A stretch of 64,000 nucleotides of DNA, taken from NCBI GenBank assembly GCA_965212125.1, contig OZ243045.1, forward strand, positions 310,001 to 374,000, read 5' to 3'. Each line of letters begins with the position of its first letter. The stretch's first letter is position 1. Under the pieces are notes generated by a model, which saw nothing but the letters and a program-made list of their open reading frames with translations, searched no databases and was not told the DNA's origin. This stretch comes from CAYRJD01 sp965212125. GTDB lineage: Bacteria; Actinomycetota; Acidimicrobiia; Acidimicrobiales; Poriferisodalaceae. Below, one piece after another: positions 8,832 to 15,911 of this stretch. Both the position numbers and the translations under genes were made by a program.

Positions 8832-9384
8832 AGAGCAAGGCCGCTTTGTTGGGCGGACCGGCGACCGGTTTCGCTTCGCAGCCGAGCTAGTTCTACAAGA
8901 CACCGTTGTAGACGATTCGATTGCCGTTAACGGCTGTTGTTTGACCGTGGTTGACGTCGGCGACGACTGGTGGGAGGCCGATGTGGCGGCTGAGACGCTG
9001 GATCGCACCTCACTGGGCGAACTTGCCGACGGCGACCCGATCAACTTGGAGCGAGCCATGCGCTATGCGGATCGGTTAGGCGGGCACATGGTTCAAGGTC
9101 ATGTTGATGGTGTGGGGATGATCCAAAACCCCGGCCCCGACCTGGTGGTGGAGATGCCAGCCGCGGCGAACCTTGAGCGCTACCTAATAGAGAAGGGCTC
9201 CGTTACCGTTGACGGCGTGAGTTTGACCTGTTTCGCCGTGAACCAGAACGCCTTCAGCGTCGCGCTCATTCCGCACACGATGGCGCTCACCACGCTGGGC
9301 ACCAAGCAGGCTGGCGACAAGGTGAACCTAGAGGTGGACTTGATCGCAAAGTACGTTGAGCGACTATTGGAGCCAGCGCTATGA
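8812..9384 (+). CDS. ribE: Riboflavin synthase alpha chain
   Basis: Converts two molecules of 6,7-dimethyl-8-ribityllumazine into riboflavin plus the pyrimidine precursor. It has the invariant MFTGLIEEQG N terminus and two lumazine-binding repeats, with MVQGHVDGVG opening the second repeat and the VDGVSLT motif. At 190 residues it is slightly short of the usual 200-220. It overlaps ribD upstream and ribBA downstream (ATGA), placing it in the middle of a three-gene rib operon. Confidence 0.95.
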   Translation: MFTGLIEEQGRFVGRTGDRFRFAAELVLQDTVVDDSIAVNGCCLTVVDVGDDWWEADVAAETLDRTSLGELADGDPINLERAMRYADRLGGHMVQGHVDGVGMIQNPGPDLVVEMPAAANLERYLIEKGSVTVDGVSLTCFAVNQNAFSVALIPHTMALTTLGTKQAGDKVNLEVDLIAKYVERLLEPAL

Positions 9385-10661
9385 GCCCCGACCCGACGAG
9401 CCCGAGCTCCGGCACTGCTAGCGCTGGCAAGAGCAAAGCCAAAACCAAGTCTCCGTTTAACCCGATTAGCGACGCCATAGCGGCCATCGCAAAGGGAGAG
9501 ATCATCGTCGTAGTAGACGACGAAGACCGCGAGAACGAAGGCGACCTGGTAATGGCCGCCCAGTTTGCAACGCCGGAAAAAATCGCCTTCTTTGTGCGTT
9601 ACACGTCGGGCGTTCTTTGTGCGCCGCTGCTAAGCGAGCGGCTGGATGAGCTTGCGCTGCCGCTGATGGTCAGCGTCAATACCGAGCCAATGCGCACTGC
9701 ATACACCATCTCCGTTGACGCATCCGAAGGCACCACCACGGGAATATCCGCATCGGATCGCGCCCTTACCTTGAACATGCTGGCTAAGCCAGACAGCCAA
9801 CCCAGCGACTTCGTGCGCCCGGGTCACGTATTCCCGCTTAGCTATCGCCGCGGTGGAGTGCTAAAGCGCGCCGGGCATACCGAAGCCAGCGTGGATCTAA
9901 CCCGCCTGGCCGGTCTGGAGCCGGCCGGAGTTCTAGCTGAGGTAGTCAACGACGACGGCACGATGGCGCGGCTACCGCAGCTGATTGAGTTTTGCAAGCA
10001 GCACGGTCTGGTCTTGATATCCATCGCCGACCTGGTGCGCTACCGCCGCGCCAACGAACGACTGGTTGATCCAGTGTCGCAGGCGCGCATCCCCACGCAG
10101 TACGGCGAATTCACCGGCCACGTGTTCCGCGACTTTGACGGCACCGAACACCTAGCGCTGGTTTATGGGCAGATTATGGGAGCGGAGTCGGTGCTTGTGA
10201 GGGTTCACAGCGAATGCCTCACCGGCGACATTTTGGGGTCAACCCGCTGCGATTGCGGCTCCCAGCTTGAAGCGGCGCTGTCCGCCATTGCGGCCGAGGG
10301 CGCGGGGGTGCTGGTGTATCTGCGGGGCCATGAGGGGCGCGGCATCGGCATCGGCCACAAGTTGGCTGCCTATGCGCTGCAAGACCAGGGGCGCGACACG
10401 GTTGATGCGAACACCGATCTGGGTCTGCCCGTTGACAGCCGCGAGTACGGCATCGGCGCGCAGATCTTGGTGGAGCTTGGCGTGACCAAGATGCGGCTGA
10501 TCACAAACAACCCGGCCAAACTTGGCGGGCTGGAGGGTTACGGGCTTGACATCGTTGAGCGGGTGGCGATGACTCCGAAAGCCACCAGCGACAACCTTGA
10601 CTACCTACGCACCAAGCAGGAGCGGATGGGTCACATGTTTGAGGTTGCTGACCTGGACTAG
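9381..10661 (+). CDS. ribBA: Bifunctional DHBP synthase / GTP cyclohydrolase II
   Basis: Supplies both starting branches of riboflavin synthesis. The N-terminal RibB domain makes 3,4-dihydroxy-2-butanone 4-phosphate from ribulose 5-phosphate; acidic motif DDEDRENEGDLVMAA is near residues 45-60. The C-terminal RibA domain opens GTP; the zinc site is SECLTGDILGSTRCDCGSQ near 277-295 and GHEGRGIGI follows near 315. A 25-residue Ser/Lys-rich N-terminal extension precedes the fold. The start overlaps the ribE stop as ATGA. The operon ends here without ribH (lumazine synthase), which must be elsewhere. Confidence 0.96.
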   Translation: MSPDPTSPSSGTASAGKSKAKTKSPFNPISDAIAAIAKGEIIVVVDDEDRENEGDLVMAAQFATPEKIAFFVRYTSGVLCAPLLSERLDELALPLMVSVNTEPMRTAYTISVDASEGTTTGISASDRALTLNMLAKPDSQPSDFVRPGHVFPLSYRRGGVLKRAGHTEASVDLTRLAGLEPAGVLAEVVNDDGTMARLPQLIEFCKQHGLVLISIADLVRYRRANERLVDPVSQARIPTQYGEFTGHVFRDFDGTEHLALVYGQIMGAESVLVRVHSECLTGDILGSTRCDCGSQLEAALSAIAAEGAGVLVYLRGHEGRGIGIGHKLAAYALQDQGRDTVDANTDLGLPVDSREYGIGAQILVELGVTKMRLITNNPAKLGGLEGYGLDIVERVAMTPKATSDNLDYLRTKQERMGHMFEVADLD

Positions 10662-10697
10662 CGCAAGCTGGACTAGTGCAAGCCGGACTAGTGCACG
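10653..10697. repeat. 15-bp triplicate spanning both stop codons of convergent genes
   Basis: Units at 10653-10667, 10668-10682 and 10683-10697 follow CYGGACTAGYGCAMG. The TAG of the first unit is the ribBA stop (10659-10661), and the CTA of the third is the hisG stop on the other strand (10688-10690). One duplication therefore supplies the stops for both convergent genes. Confidence 0.9.
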
Positions 10698-11563
10698 ATC
10701 TTTGAGATCGGCAGTTCGATGATGTCGGTGGCGCCTAGCTCGCGCAGGCGGGGAATCAGCACGTTGATCTGGTTTTTGGAAACCACGGTTTCCACCGCGT
10801 AAGAGTCGCCGCCCCACAGCTCATTCACGGTGGGTGCCTTCATTGACGGCAGCTGTTCAATCACCGCATCAAGGTCGCCGCGCGCCACGTTCAGCTTCAT
10901 TAGCACGCGGCCGCGCGCATCAAGCACGCCGTCTAGCAGAGTCTTTATCTGCGTCATGGCGCGCTGCTTGTCTGGATCATTGTGCGAGGCGGAGTTTGCG
11001 AACAGCTCGGTGTAGCTCTCCATGATTTCGTCGATGACGCGCAAGCCAGCCGCGTGCAGCGCCCGGCCGGTTTCGGTTAGATCCACCACGCAATCAACGA
11101 TGTCGGGCGCCTTGGCTTCGGTGGCGCCGTAGCTCAGGCGGATGTCGGCCTCAATGCCGTGCTTGGCGAAGTGGCGCTGCGTCAGTTCGGGGTACTCGCT
11201 GGACACCCTCACCCCCTGCGGCAGGTCCGCCAGGCTTTGGAACTGGCTATCGGCCGGAACCGCCACCACGATTTTCACCGGGTTGGAAGTGACCTTGGAA
11301 TAGCGAAGCTCACCTAGCGACAGCACCTCGCTGCTGGTTTCCTCAATCCAGTCGCGGCCCGCTATACCCAGGTCAAACAAGCCTTCGGCGACATATTGGG
11401 GAATCTCTTGGGGTCGCAAGATGCGCACGTCGTCAATGCGCGGGTCGTCGATGGTGGCGCGATATGCCACCTGCGAGCTGCGTCTTACGGTTAGGTCGGC
11501 CTGCTCAAACAAGTCCATGGTGGCTTGCTCTAAGGAACCCTTGGGCAGAACGATTTTCAGCAC
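10688..11563 (-). CDS. hisG: ATP phosphoribosyltransferase (long form)
   Basis: First step of histidine synthesis: ATP plus PRPP gives phosphoribosyl-ATP. At 291 residues this is the long form, with the two catalytic lobes (about 1-210) and the C-terminal ACT-like regulatory domain (212-291) that binds histidine for feedback inhibition. Hallmarks are LKIVLPKGSLE at the start, FDLGIAGRDWIEE near 62-74 and the phosphate-binding DCVVDLTETGRAL near 156-168. It starts with GTG at 11563, which overlaps the TAG stop of the upstream DUF1844 gene by one base (TAGTG), suggesting coupled translation. No other his gene is present. Confidence 0.95.
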   Translation of the reverse strand: MLKIVLPKGSLEQATMDLFEQADLTVRRSSQVAYRATIDDPRIDDVRILRPQEIPQYVAEGLFDLGIAGRDWIEETSSEVLSLGELRYSKVTSNPVKIVVAVPADSQFQSLADLPQGVRVSSEYPELTQRHFAKHGIEADIRLSYGATEAKAPDIVDCVVDLTETGRALHAAGLRVIDEIMESYTELFANSASHNDPDKQRAMTQIKTLLDGVLDARGRVLMKLNVARGDLDAVIEQLPSMKAPTVNELWGGDSYAVETVVSKNQINVLIPRLRELGATDIIELPISKIVH

Positions 11564-12084
11564 TAGGTGCCAGCTTCTGGATTGCCGCTGGCGCCACCAC
11601 CGGGATCGCCATCGCCACCGGGATCGCCATCGCCACCATCGCCGCCAGCACCGGCGGAGCCGTCAACTTGTGCTTGTGCCGAAACGAAGGCGTTCTGGAT
11701 CTGTTGTAGCGCCGCGGTTAGCGCCTCGGTGATTTCGGGCTCAAACGCCGAACCAAGATTGGTTATCAGCAGTGTCATTGCGTCAATGGGTAGGCGCGCC
11801 TGATCAAGCGCGGGCGGGTCACGTCTCAGGTGCAGCAGCGCCAGCTCAAAAAAACCGATGATGTGATTGGCAACCACCTGAGAGGTCGGCAGCTGTATCA
11901 GCTGTTCCTGCGCCTGGCGCATCTGCTCAGCAACCTCGGGATCTAGCGGTTCGCCGCCGGGTCCGGGTCCCATCATGTCTGCTTCAGCCATATCGGGTTC
12001 GCCGGCGCTGGGTCCGGCCGCGCCTGGCTGTGGTTGGTCGTCTGGAACCTGGTGCTCGCCCGACGGCGTCCAAAGGGTGCTCAT
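11563..12084 (-). CDS. DUF1844 family protein
   Basis: Hypothetical protein whose central part (LPTSQVVANHIIGFFELALLHL...LPIDAMTLLI, about residues 70-125) resembles DUF1844, a small domain of unknown function often next to infC in actinobacteria. Start taken as ATG 12084 (MSTLWTPSG). A longer frame to 12153 exists but its extra residues look like non-coding translation. The C terminus is Gly/Asp/Pro-rich and contains an in-frame 18-bp duplication at 11601-11636. It is divergent from infC, with about 178 bp between, and coupled to hisG. Confidence 0.7.
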   Translation of the reverse strand: MSTLWTPSGEHQVPDDQPQPGAAGPSAGEPDMAEADMMGPGPGGEPLDPEVAEQMRQAQEQLIQLPTSQVVANHIIGFFELALLHLRRDPPALDQARLPIDAMTLLITNLGSAFEPEITEALTAALQQIQNAFVSAQAQVDGSAGAGGDGGDGDPGGDGDPGGGASGNPEAGT

Positions 12085-12236
12085 ATGAATCTTTTCTGTC
12101 TTTAGGTGCCCAGCGTCGGGCATTCCGCGCACGCACAGCGACGCAGCAGCCACTTAGTGTGCCAAGCCACAGCGCTTGCGGATTTATATCCGGCGCACGC
12201 TGCCTAACCGCGCTGGTACCCTGAAAGCCTAGAAGT

Positions 12237-12271
12237 AGGAGAACCTTTTGGGTAAGCGAGAATTGCTATAG
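12237..12271 (+). promoter_or_regulatory. infC leader with RBS, mini-ORF and near-cognate starts
   Basis: A strong AGGAG at 12237-12241 is placed ideally (6 nt) for TTG at 12248. That TTG opens an eight-codon frame (UUG GGU AAG CGA GAA UUG CUA UAG) that is not the infC frame. Its TAG (12269-12271) overlaps an in-frame infC ATA at 12268; an infC-frame ATT lies at 12262. Possible readings are reinitiation on AUA, start on AUU as in E. coli infC, a frameshift, or a one-base sequence error. Confidence 0.45.
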
Positions 12272-12996
12272 CACGCGCAGCTGATGTTGACGCCCTGATC
12301 AACGAAGAAATTACGGCGTCACAGGTTCGAGTGGTGGCTCCAGACGGGGAGCAGATCGGCATCAAGAGCGTGGAAGAGGCGATCGCGATCGCGCAAGAGT
12401 TTGATCTGGATTTGGTGCAAGTTGCGCCTGGCGCAAGTCCGCCGGTTTGCCGCATCATGGATTACGGCAAGTACAAGTACAGCGTTGCTCAGCACGCCAA
12501 AGAGTCGCGGCGCAAATCAAGTCATGCGGGTTTGAAGGAAATGAAGTATCGACCCAAGATCGGCAAAGGCGACTTTGACACCAAGACCAACAAGGTGCAC
12601 AGCTTCTTGGAAGACGGGCACAAGGTCAAGGTGACGATTATGTTTCGCGGGCGTGAGGTGTTTCACCCAGAGCTAGGCCGGGAGATCTTGGAGCGGGTCG
12701 TTGAGTCGGTTCTTGACATTGGCAAGGTTGATCAGTTCCCCAAGCTCGACGGCCGCAACATGACGATGCTGCTGAGCCCCGACCGCCAGTCGGGCCGCAA
12801 GCGCCGCACCCTGGCGGAAGTGAAGGCTGAAATAGATGCCGCCGAAGCAGCGGAGGGCGCCGCCGAAGGTGCTGCCGAAGGCGAGGTCGGAACCGACGCA
12901 GAGGGCGAGGCAGGTGCGATTGGCGACGCAACCAGCGATAATGGAACCCCGAGCGACGCTGGTACTGATGCCGCAACCACGGCAGCGACCAACTGA
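12262..12996 (+). CDS. infC: Translation initiation factor IF-3
   Basis: IF-3 binds the 30S subunit, keeps 50S off and rejects wrong start codons. The coding frame is conserved well upstream of the first canonical codon (GTG 12331). The family sequence INEEITASQVRVV lies before it, so the start must be at or near 12262-12295, where only ATT, ATA and CTG occur. ATT 12262 is chosen provisionally. N-domain motifs end at about residue 75; the C-domain follows (MKYRPKIGKGDFDTK, KVKVTIMFRGRE). An extra tail of about 50 residues is acidic and Ala/Gly/Thr-rich. It heads the infC-rpmI-rplT set. In E. coli an AUU start lets IF-3 repress its own synthesis; the same logic may apply. Confidence 0.9.
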   Translation: MAIARAADVDALINEEITASQVRVVAPDGEQIGIKSVEEAIAIAQEFDLDLVQVAPGASPPVCRIMDYGKYKYSVAQHAKESRRKSSHAGLKEMKYRPKIGKGDFDTKTNKVHSFLEDGHKVKVTIMFRGREVFHPELGREILERVVESVLDIGKVDQFPKLDGRNMTMLLSPDRQSGRKRRTLAEVKAEIDAAEAAEGAAEGAAEGEVGTDAEGEAGAIGDATSDNGTPSDAGTDAATTAATN

Positions 12997-13037
12997 TCTA
13001 ACTAGCCAACCGGCTAGACCAATCCGACGAGCTAACT

Positions 13038-13235
13038 ATGCCGAAAATGAAAACACACAGCGGTGCCAAAAAGCGCTTCAAGACAACCGGCACTGGCAAG
13101 CTGGTTCGCCGCCGCCGCAACCGCAACCACATTCTTGAGAAGAAGTCATCTAGCCGCAAGCGCCGCCTAGCGCGAGAGGGCATCGTCAACAAGTCGGACT
13201 CCAAACGCATCGATCAGATGCTGGGTCGTCGTTAA
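13038..13235 (+). CDS. rpmI: 50S ribosomal protein L35
   Basis: Small basic ribosomal protein of 65 residues with the classic MPKMKTHSGAKKRFKTTGTGK start and an Arg-rich middle (RRRRNRNHI). The length is that of the family. It lies between infC (41 bp upstream) and rplT (9 bp downstream), the usual order. Confidence 0.97.
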   Translation: MPKMKTHSGAKKRFKTTGTGKLVRRRRNRNHILEKKSSSRKRRLAREGIVNKSDSKRIDQMLGRR

Positions 13236-13244
13236 GAAAAAGCC

Positions 13245-13991
13245 ATGAGTAGAGCAAGCAAATCGGTATCTAGTCGCGCACGCCGCAAGGCCGTTCTTTC
13301 GCGCGCAAAGGGTTACTACGGAAATAAGAGCCGCTCTTATCGGTCGGCGAATGAGCAGCTGTTGCATAGCGGGCAGTACGCGTATCGCGACCGGCGTGCA
13401 CGCAAGGGTGAGTTTCGTCGCCTGTGGATTCAGCGGATCAATGCAGCGGCTCGGCTAAACGGCACGACATATTCGCGGCTGATAAATGATCTGACCACTT
13501 CCGGCATTGAGGTTGACCGCAAGATCTTGGCAGACATCGCAGTGACAGATCCGGCCGCGTTTACGGCGTTGACCGAGCGGGCCGCTAACCCGGAGGCTCC
13601 TGCCAAAGCTGCTCCGAAGGCTGCGGCTAAGCCTGCCGCCGCCAAGCCAGCCGTCGCCAAAACGGCAGACAAGCCTGCCGCCGCTAAGAAACCAGCGGAG
13701 ACCAAGAAATCAGAGACTGCCAAGAAGCCCGCGACGACCAAGACTGCTACGGCCAAGAAACCAGCAGCAACGAAGCCAGCTGCGGACAAGAAGCCTGCGC
13801 CAACCAAGAAGCCTGCCGCCGCCAAAACGGCAGACAAGCCTGCCGCCGCCAAGAAACCAGCAGCAACGAAGCCGGCTGCAGACAAGAAGCCCGCGGCGAC
13901 CAAGAAGCCGGCTGCCGCCAAAACGGCAGACAAGCCTGCCGCCGCGAAGAAACCAGCCGCGGCTAAGAAACCCGCAAGCAAGAGCAGCTGA
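13245..13991 (+). CDS. rplT: 50S ribosomal protein L20 with long K/A/P-rich tail
   Basis: Residues 1 to about 118 are L20 (RAKGYYGNKSRSYR, YAYRDRRARKGEFRRLWI, INAAARLNG), which binds 23S rRNA during early 50S assembly. The remaining 130 residues are a basic, disordered tail built from KKPAAAK, KPAATK and KTADK blocks; AKTADKPAAAKKPA occurs three times. Normal L20 ends near 120 residues. The tail resembles those of histone H1-like and actinobacterial HupB proteins and could bind RNA or DNA (inference). Repeats are imperfect at DNA level, which fits duplication and divergence. Confidence 0.95.
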   Translation: MSRASKSVSSRARRKAVLSRAKGYYGNKSRSYRSANEQLLHSGQYAYRDRRARKGEFRRLWIQRINAAARLNGTTYSRLINDLTTSGIEVDRKILADIAVTDPAAFTALTERAANPEAPAKAAPKAAAKPAAAKPAVAKTADKPAAAKKPAETKKSETAKKPATTKTATAKKPAATKPAADKKPAPTKKPAAAKTADKPAAAKKPAATKPAADKKPAATKKPAAAKTADKPAAAKKPAAAKKPASKSS

Positions 13992-14035
13992 CAAAAGTCG
14001 TTTCTGAGGCCGCATCCAAAACCGCGCTTGCGCGT

Positions 14036-14812
14036 TTGGCGCGGCTGGTGCGTGATCGCAAGTATCGCGACAGCACTCAACTCAGCGTGTTGGAAGGCCC
14101 ACGAGCGCTTGATGGTGCCCTGGCGTCGGGCGCAACCGTGGAGGCAATTTTTACCCGCCCCGACCGACTGACCCGCCATCTAGACGGCCGCGCCGGGCAC
14201 CTCTACGAAGGCCCGATCTACGAAGTGCCGGCCGCCGAACTTGACGATCTGGCCGACGCAGTAAATCCGCAGGGCGTCATGGGCGTGGTGCGCTTTAAAG
14301 AAGCATCAACCGCCGCGCTAGCCGCCCTGCCGCTAGTAGTTCTGCTAGACGGATTACGAAACCCTGGCAACACCGGCGCCATCGCACGCAGCGCCACGGC
14401 CGCCGGATTCCCAGGGTTCGCAGCCACCGTTGGCACTGCCGACGTGTTTAGCCCCAAGTCCTTGCGGGCGGCCGCCGGGCTAACGCTGGGACTCCAGGTA
14501 TGTCGCGACGTCGACGCCGCACAAACATTGGACGAGCTAGGTAAGGCCGGCCATCTGCGAGTGCGAGCCGCCATCGAAGGCGACGTAACCATGGCCGAGT
14601 TGGCAAGCCAGCAGCGTCAACGCAATCAGCCACTGACGCTGGTAGCCGGCAACGAAGCCGTCGGGCTATCGCCACAAACCGTGAGCGGAACCGACCTGGC
14701 TGTGTCCATCCCGATGAATGAGCCGGTCGATTCGCTCAACGTGGCGGTGGCGATCAGCGTGCTGATGTACGCCCTCACAAAACATACGCCGTACCCTGCT
14801 GCGAATGCCTAA
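14036..14812 (+). CDS. SpoU/TrmH family RNA 2'-O-methyltransferase
   Basis: SAM-dependent ribose methyltransferase with a knotted SPOUT fold, acting on rRNA or tRNA. Visible parts are the substrate-binding N domain (LVRDRKYRDSTQLSVLEGPRAL) and the SPOUT motifs LDGLRNPGNTGAIARSATAAGF, LVAGNEAVGLS and IPMNEPVDSLNVAVA. TTG 14036 is the first canonical start. The frame is open further up, and the family-like sequence VVSEAASKTALARL precedes it. A CTG at 13988 overlaps the rplT TGA (CTGA) and would give a full N terminus. The 3' end overlaps pheS by 8 bp. This places it like the tsnR-type gene between rplT and pheS in other actinobacteria. Confidence 0.9.
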   Translation: MARLVRDRKYRDSTQLSVLEGPRALDGALASGATVEAIFTRPDRLTRHLDGRAGHLYEGPIYEVPAAELDDLADAVNPQGVMGVVRFKEASTAALAALPLVVLLDGLRNPGNTGAIARSATAAGFPGFAATVGTADVFSPKSLRAAAGLTLGLQVCRDVDAAQTLDELGKAGHLRVRAAIEGDVTMAELASQQRQRNQPLTLVAGNEAVGLSPQTVSGTDLAVSIPMNEPVDSLNVAVAISVLMYALTKHTPYPAANA

Positions 14813-15902
14813 CCAGCAAAGCACCCAGCTGGCTGGTCTGCTAAGCGAGATCGCCACGCAACTAGAGCAAGCCTTGGCTGAGATTGCTGCGGCGACGGAT
14901 TTAGCAGACCTTGTTGCTATTGAACCCAGCTTGTTCGGTCGCAAGGCGGGCTTGGCGCAACTGAAACGCAGCCTGGGCGACATTGACGAAGCCGACCGCG
15001 GCACTGCCGGGCGTGCGCTGAATGAGGCGCAAGAAAAAGTCCGCTCAGCACACGGCGCTGCCCGCGATCAGCTAGCAACCACTGAGCGCCGCGCAAAAAT
15101 CCAATCCGAAAGCCTGGACCTCTCCGAGGCGCTGCCCCATGACGGCCGGGGTCATCTCCACCTGGTCACGCAAACCACCGAGCAGCTTGAAGACGTGTTT
15201 GTCGGCATGGGTTTCACCGTTTCCGAAGGGCCGCAAGCCGAAACAGACTGGTACAACTTTGAGGCGCTGAACCTGCCGGCGGCCCACCCCGCCCGCTCAA
15301 TGTGGGACACGCTTTACCTTGACCTGGGTGAGCGCTCCAAGCTGGGCGATGGCTACGGCGGGGAGGCTTCGTCGATAGTGCTCCGCACGCACACTTCGCC
15401 GGTGCAGATCCGCGTTATGACAACGCAAGAGCCGCCCATCTACACGGTGTGTCCGGGTCGCGTGTTCAGGCGCGACACCGCCGATGCCAGCCACATGCCG
15501 GTGTTCCATCAGATCGAGGGACTAGTGGTGGACCGAGGCATTTCCTTCACCGACATGGCGGGCACGTTGGAAGAGTTCACCACTGCGTATTTCGGCGGTG
15601 CGATTAGCAGCCGCCTGCGGCCGTCGTATTTTCCGTTCACCGAGCCGTCCGCTGAATACGACATCACTTGCGTGCTGTGCGAAGGGGCTGGCTGTCAAAC
15701 TTGCGCTAGGACGGGCTGGATCGAGCTAGGGGGCTGCGGCATGGTGCATCCAAACGTGCTGCAAAACTGCGGCATCGACGACCAAGAGTGGACCGGGTTT
15801 GCGTTTGGGTTTGGCATCGATCGCCTGGCGCTAATGCGGCGCGGCATAAACGACCTGCGCGATATGTACACCAACGACATTCGTTTTGTTAGCCAGTTCT
15901 AG
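14805..15902 (+). CDS. pheS: Phenylalanyl-tRNA synthetase alpha subunit
   Basis: Catalytic subunit of the alpha2-beta2 PheRS that charges tRNA-Phe. An N-terminal coiled coil (about 1-100) binds tRNA. The class II core follows, with HLHLVTQTTEQLEDVFVGMGF, the dimer motif around DTLYLD, motif 2 (VCPGRVFRRDTADASHMPVFHQIEGLVVD) and motif 3 (GFGIDRLALMRRGI). At 365 residues it is slightly longer than usual. It overlaps the SpoU gene and precedes pheT by 9 bp. Confidence 0.97.
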   Translation: MPNQQSTQLAGLLSEIATQLEQALAEIAAATDLADLVAIEPSLFGRKAGLAQLKRSLGDIDEADRGTAGRALNEAQEKVRSAHGAARDQLATTERRAKIQSESLDLSEALPHDGRGHLHLVTQTTEQLEDVFVGMGFTVSEGPQAETDWYNFEALNLPAAHPARSMWDTLYLDLGERSKLGDGYGGEASSIVLRTHTSPVQIRVMTTQEPPIYTVCPGRVFRRDTADASHMPVFHQIEGLVVDRGISFTDMAGTLEEFTTAYFGGAISSRLRPSYFPFTEPSAEYDITCVLCEGAGCQTCARTGWIELGGCGMVHPNVLQNCGIDDQEWTGFAFGFGIDRLALMRRGINDLRDMYTNDIRFVSQF

Positions 15903-15911
15903 GCGGATCAG

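Noticed and set aside
12253..12271. Recoded stops in infC leader
   Set aside because: TAA at 12253 is not inside conserved protein and the TAG is out of frame; near-cognate initiation or a sequence error explains it better.
13430..14179. 249-residue antisense frame over rplT
   Set aside because: It mirrors the low-complexity K/A/P repeat of the real gene; the Ala/Gly/Phe translation has no family features.
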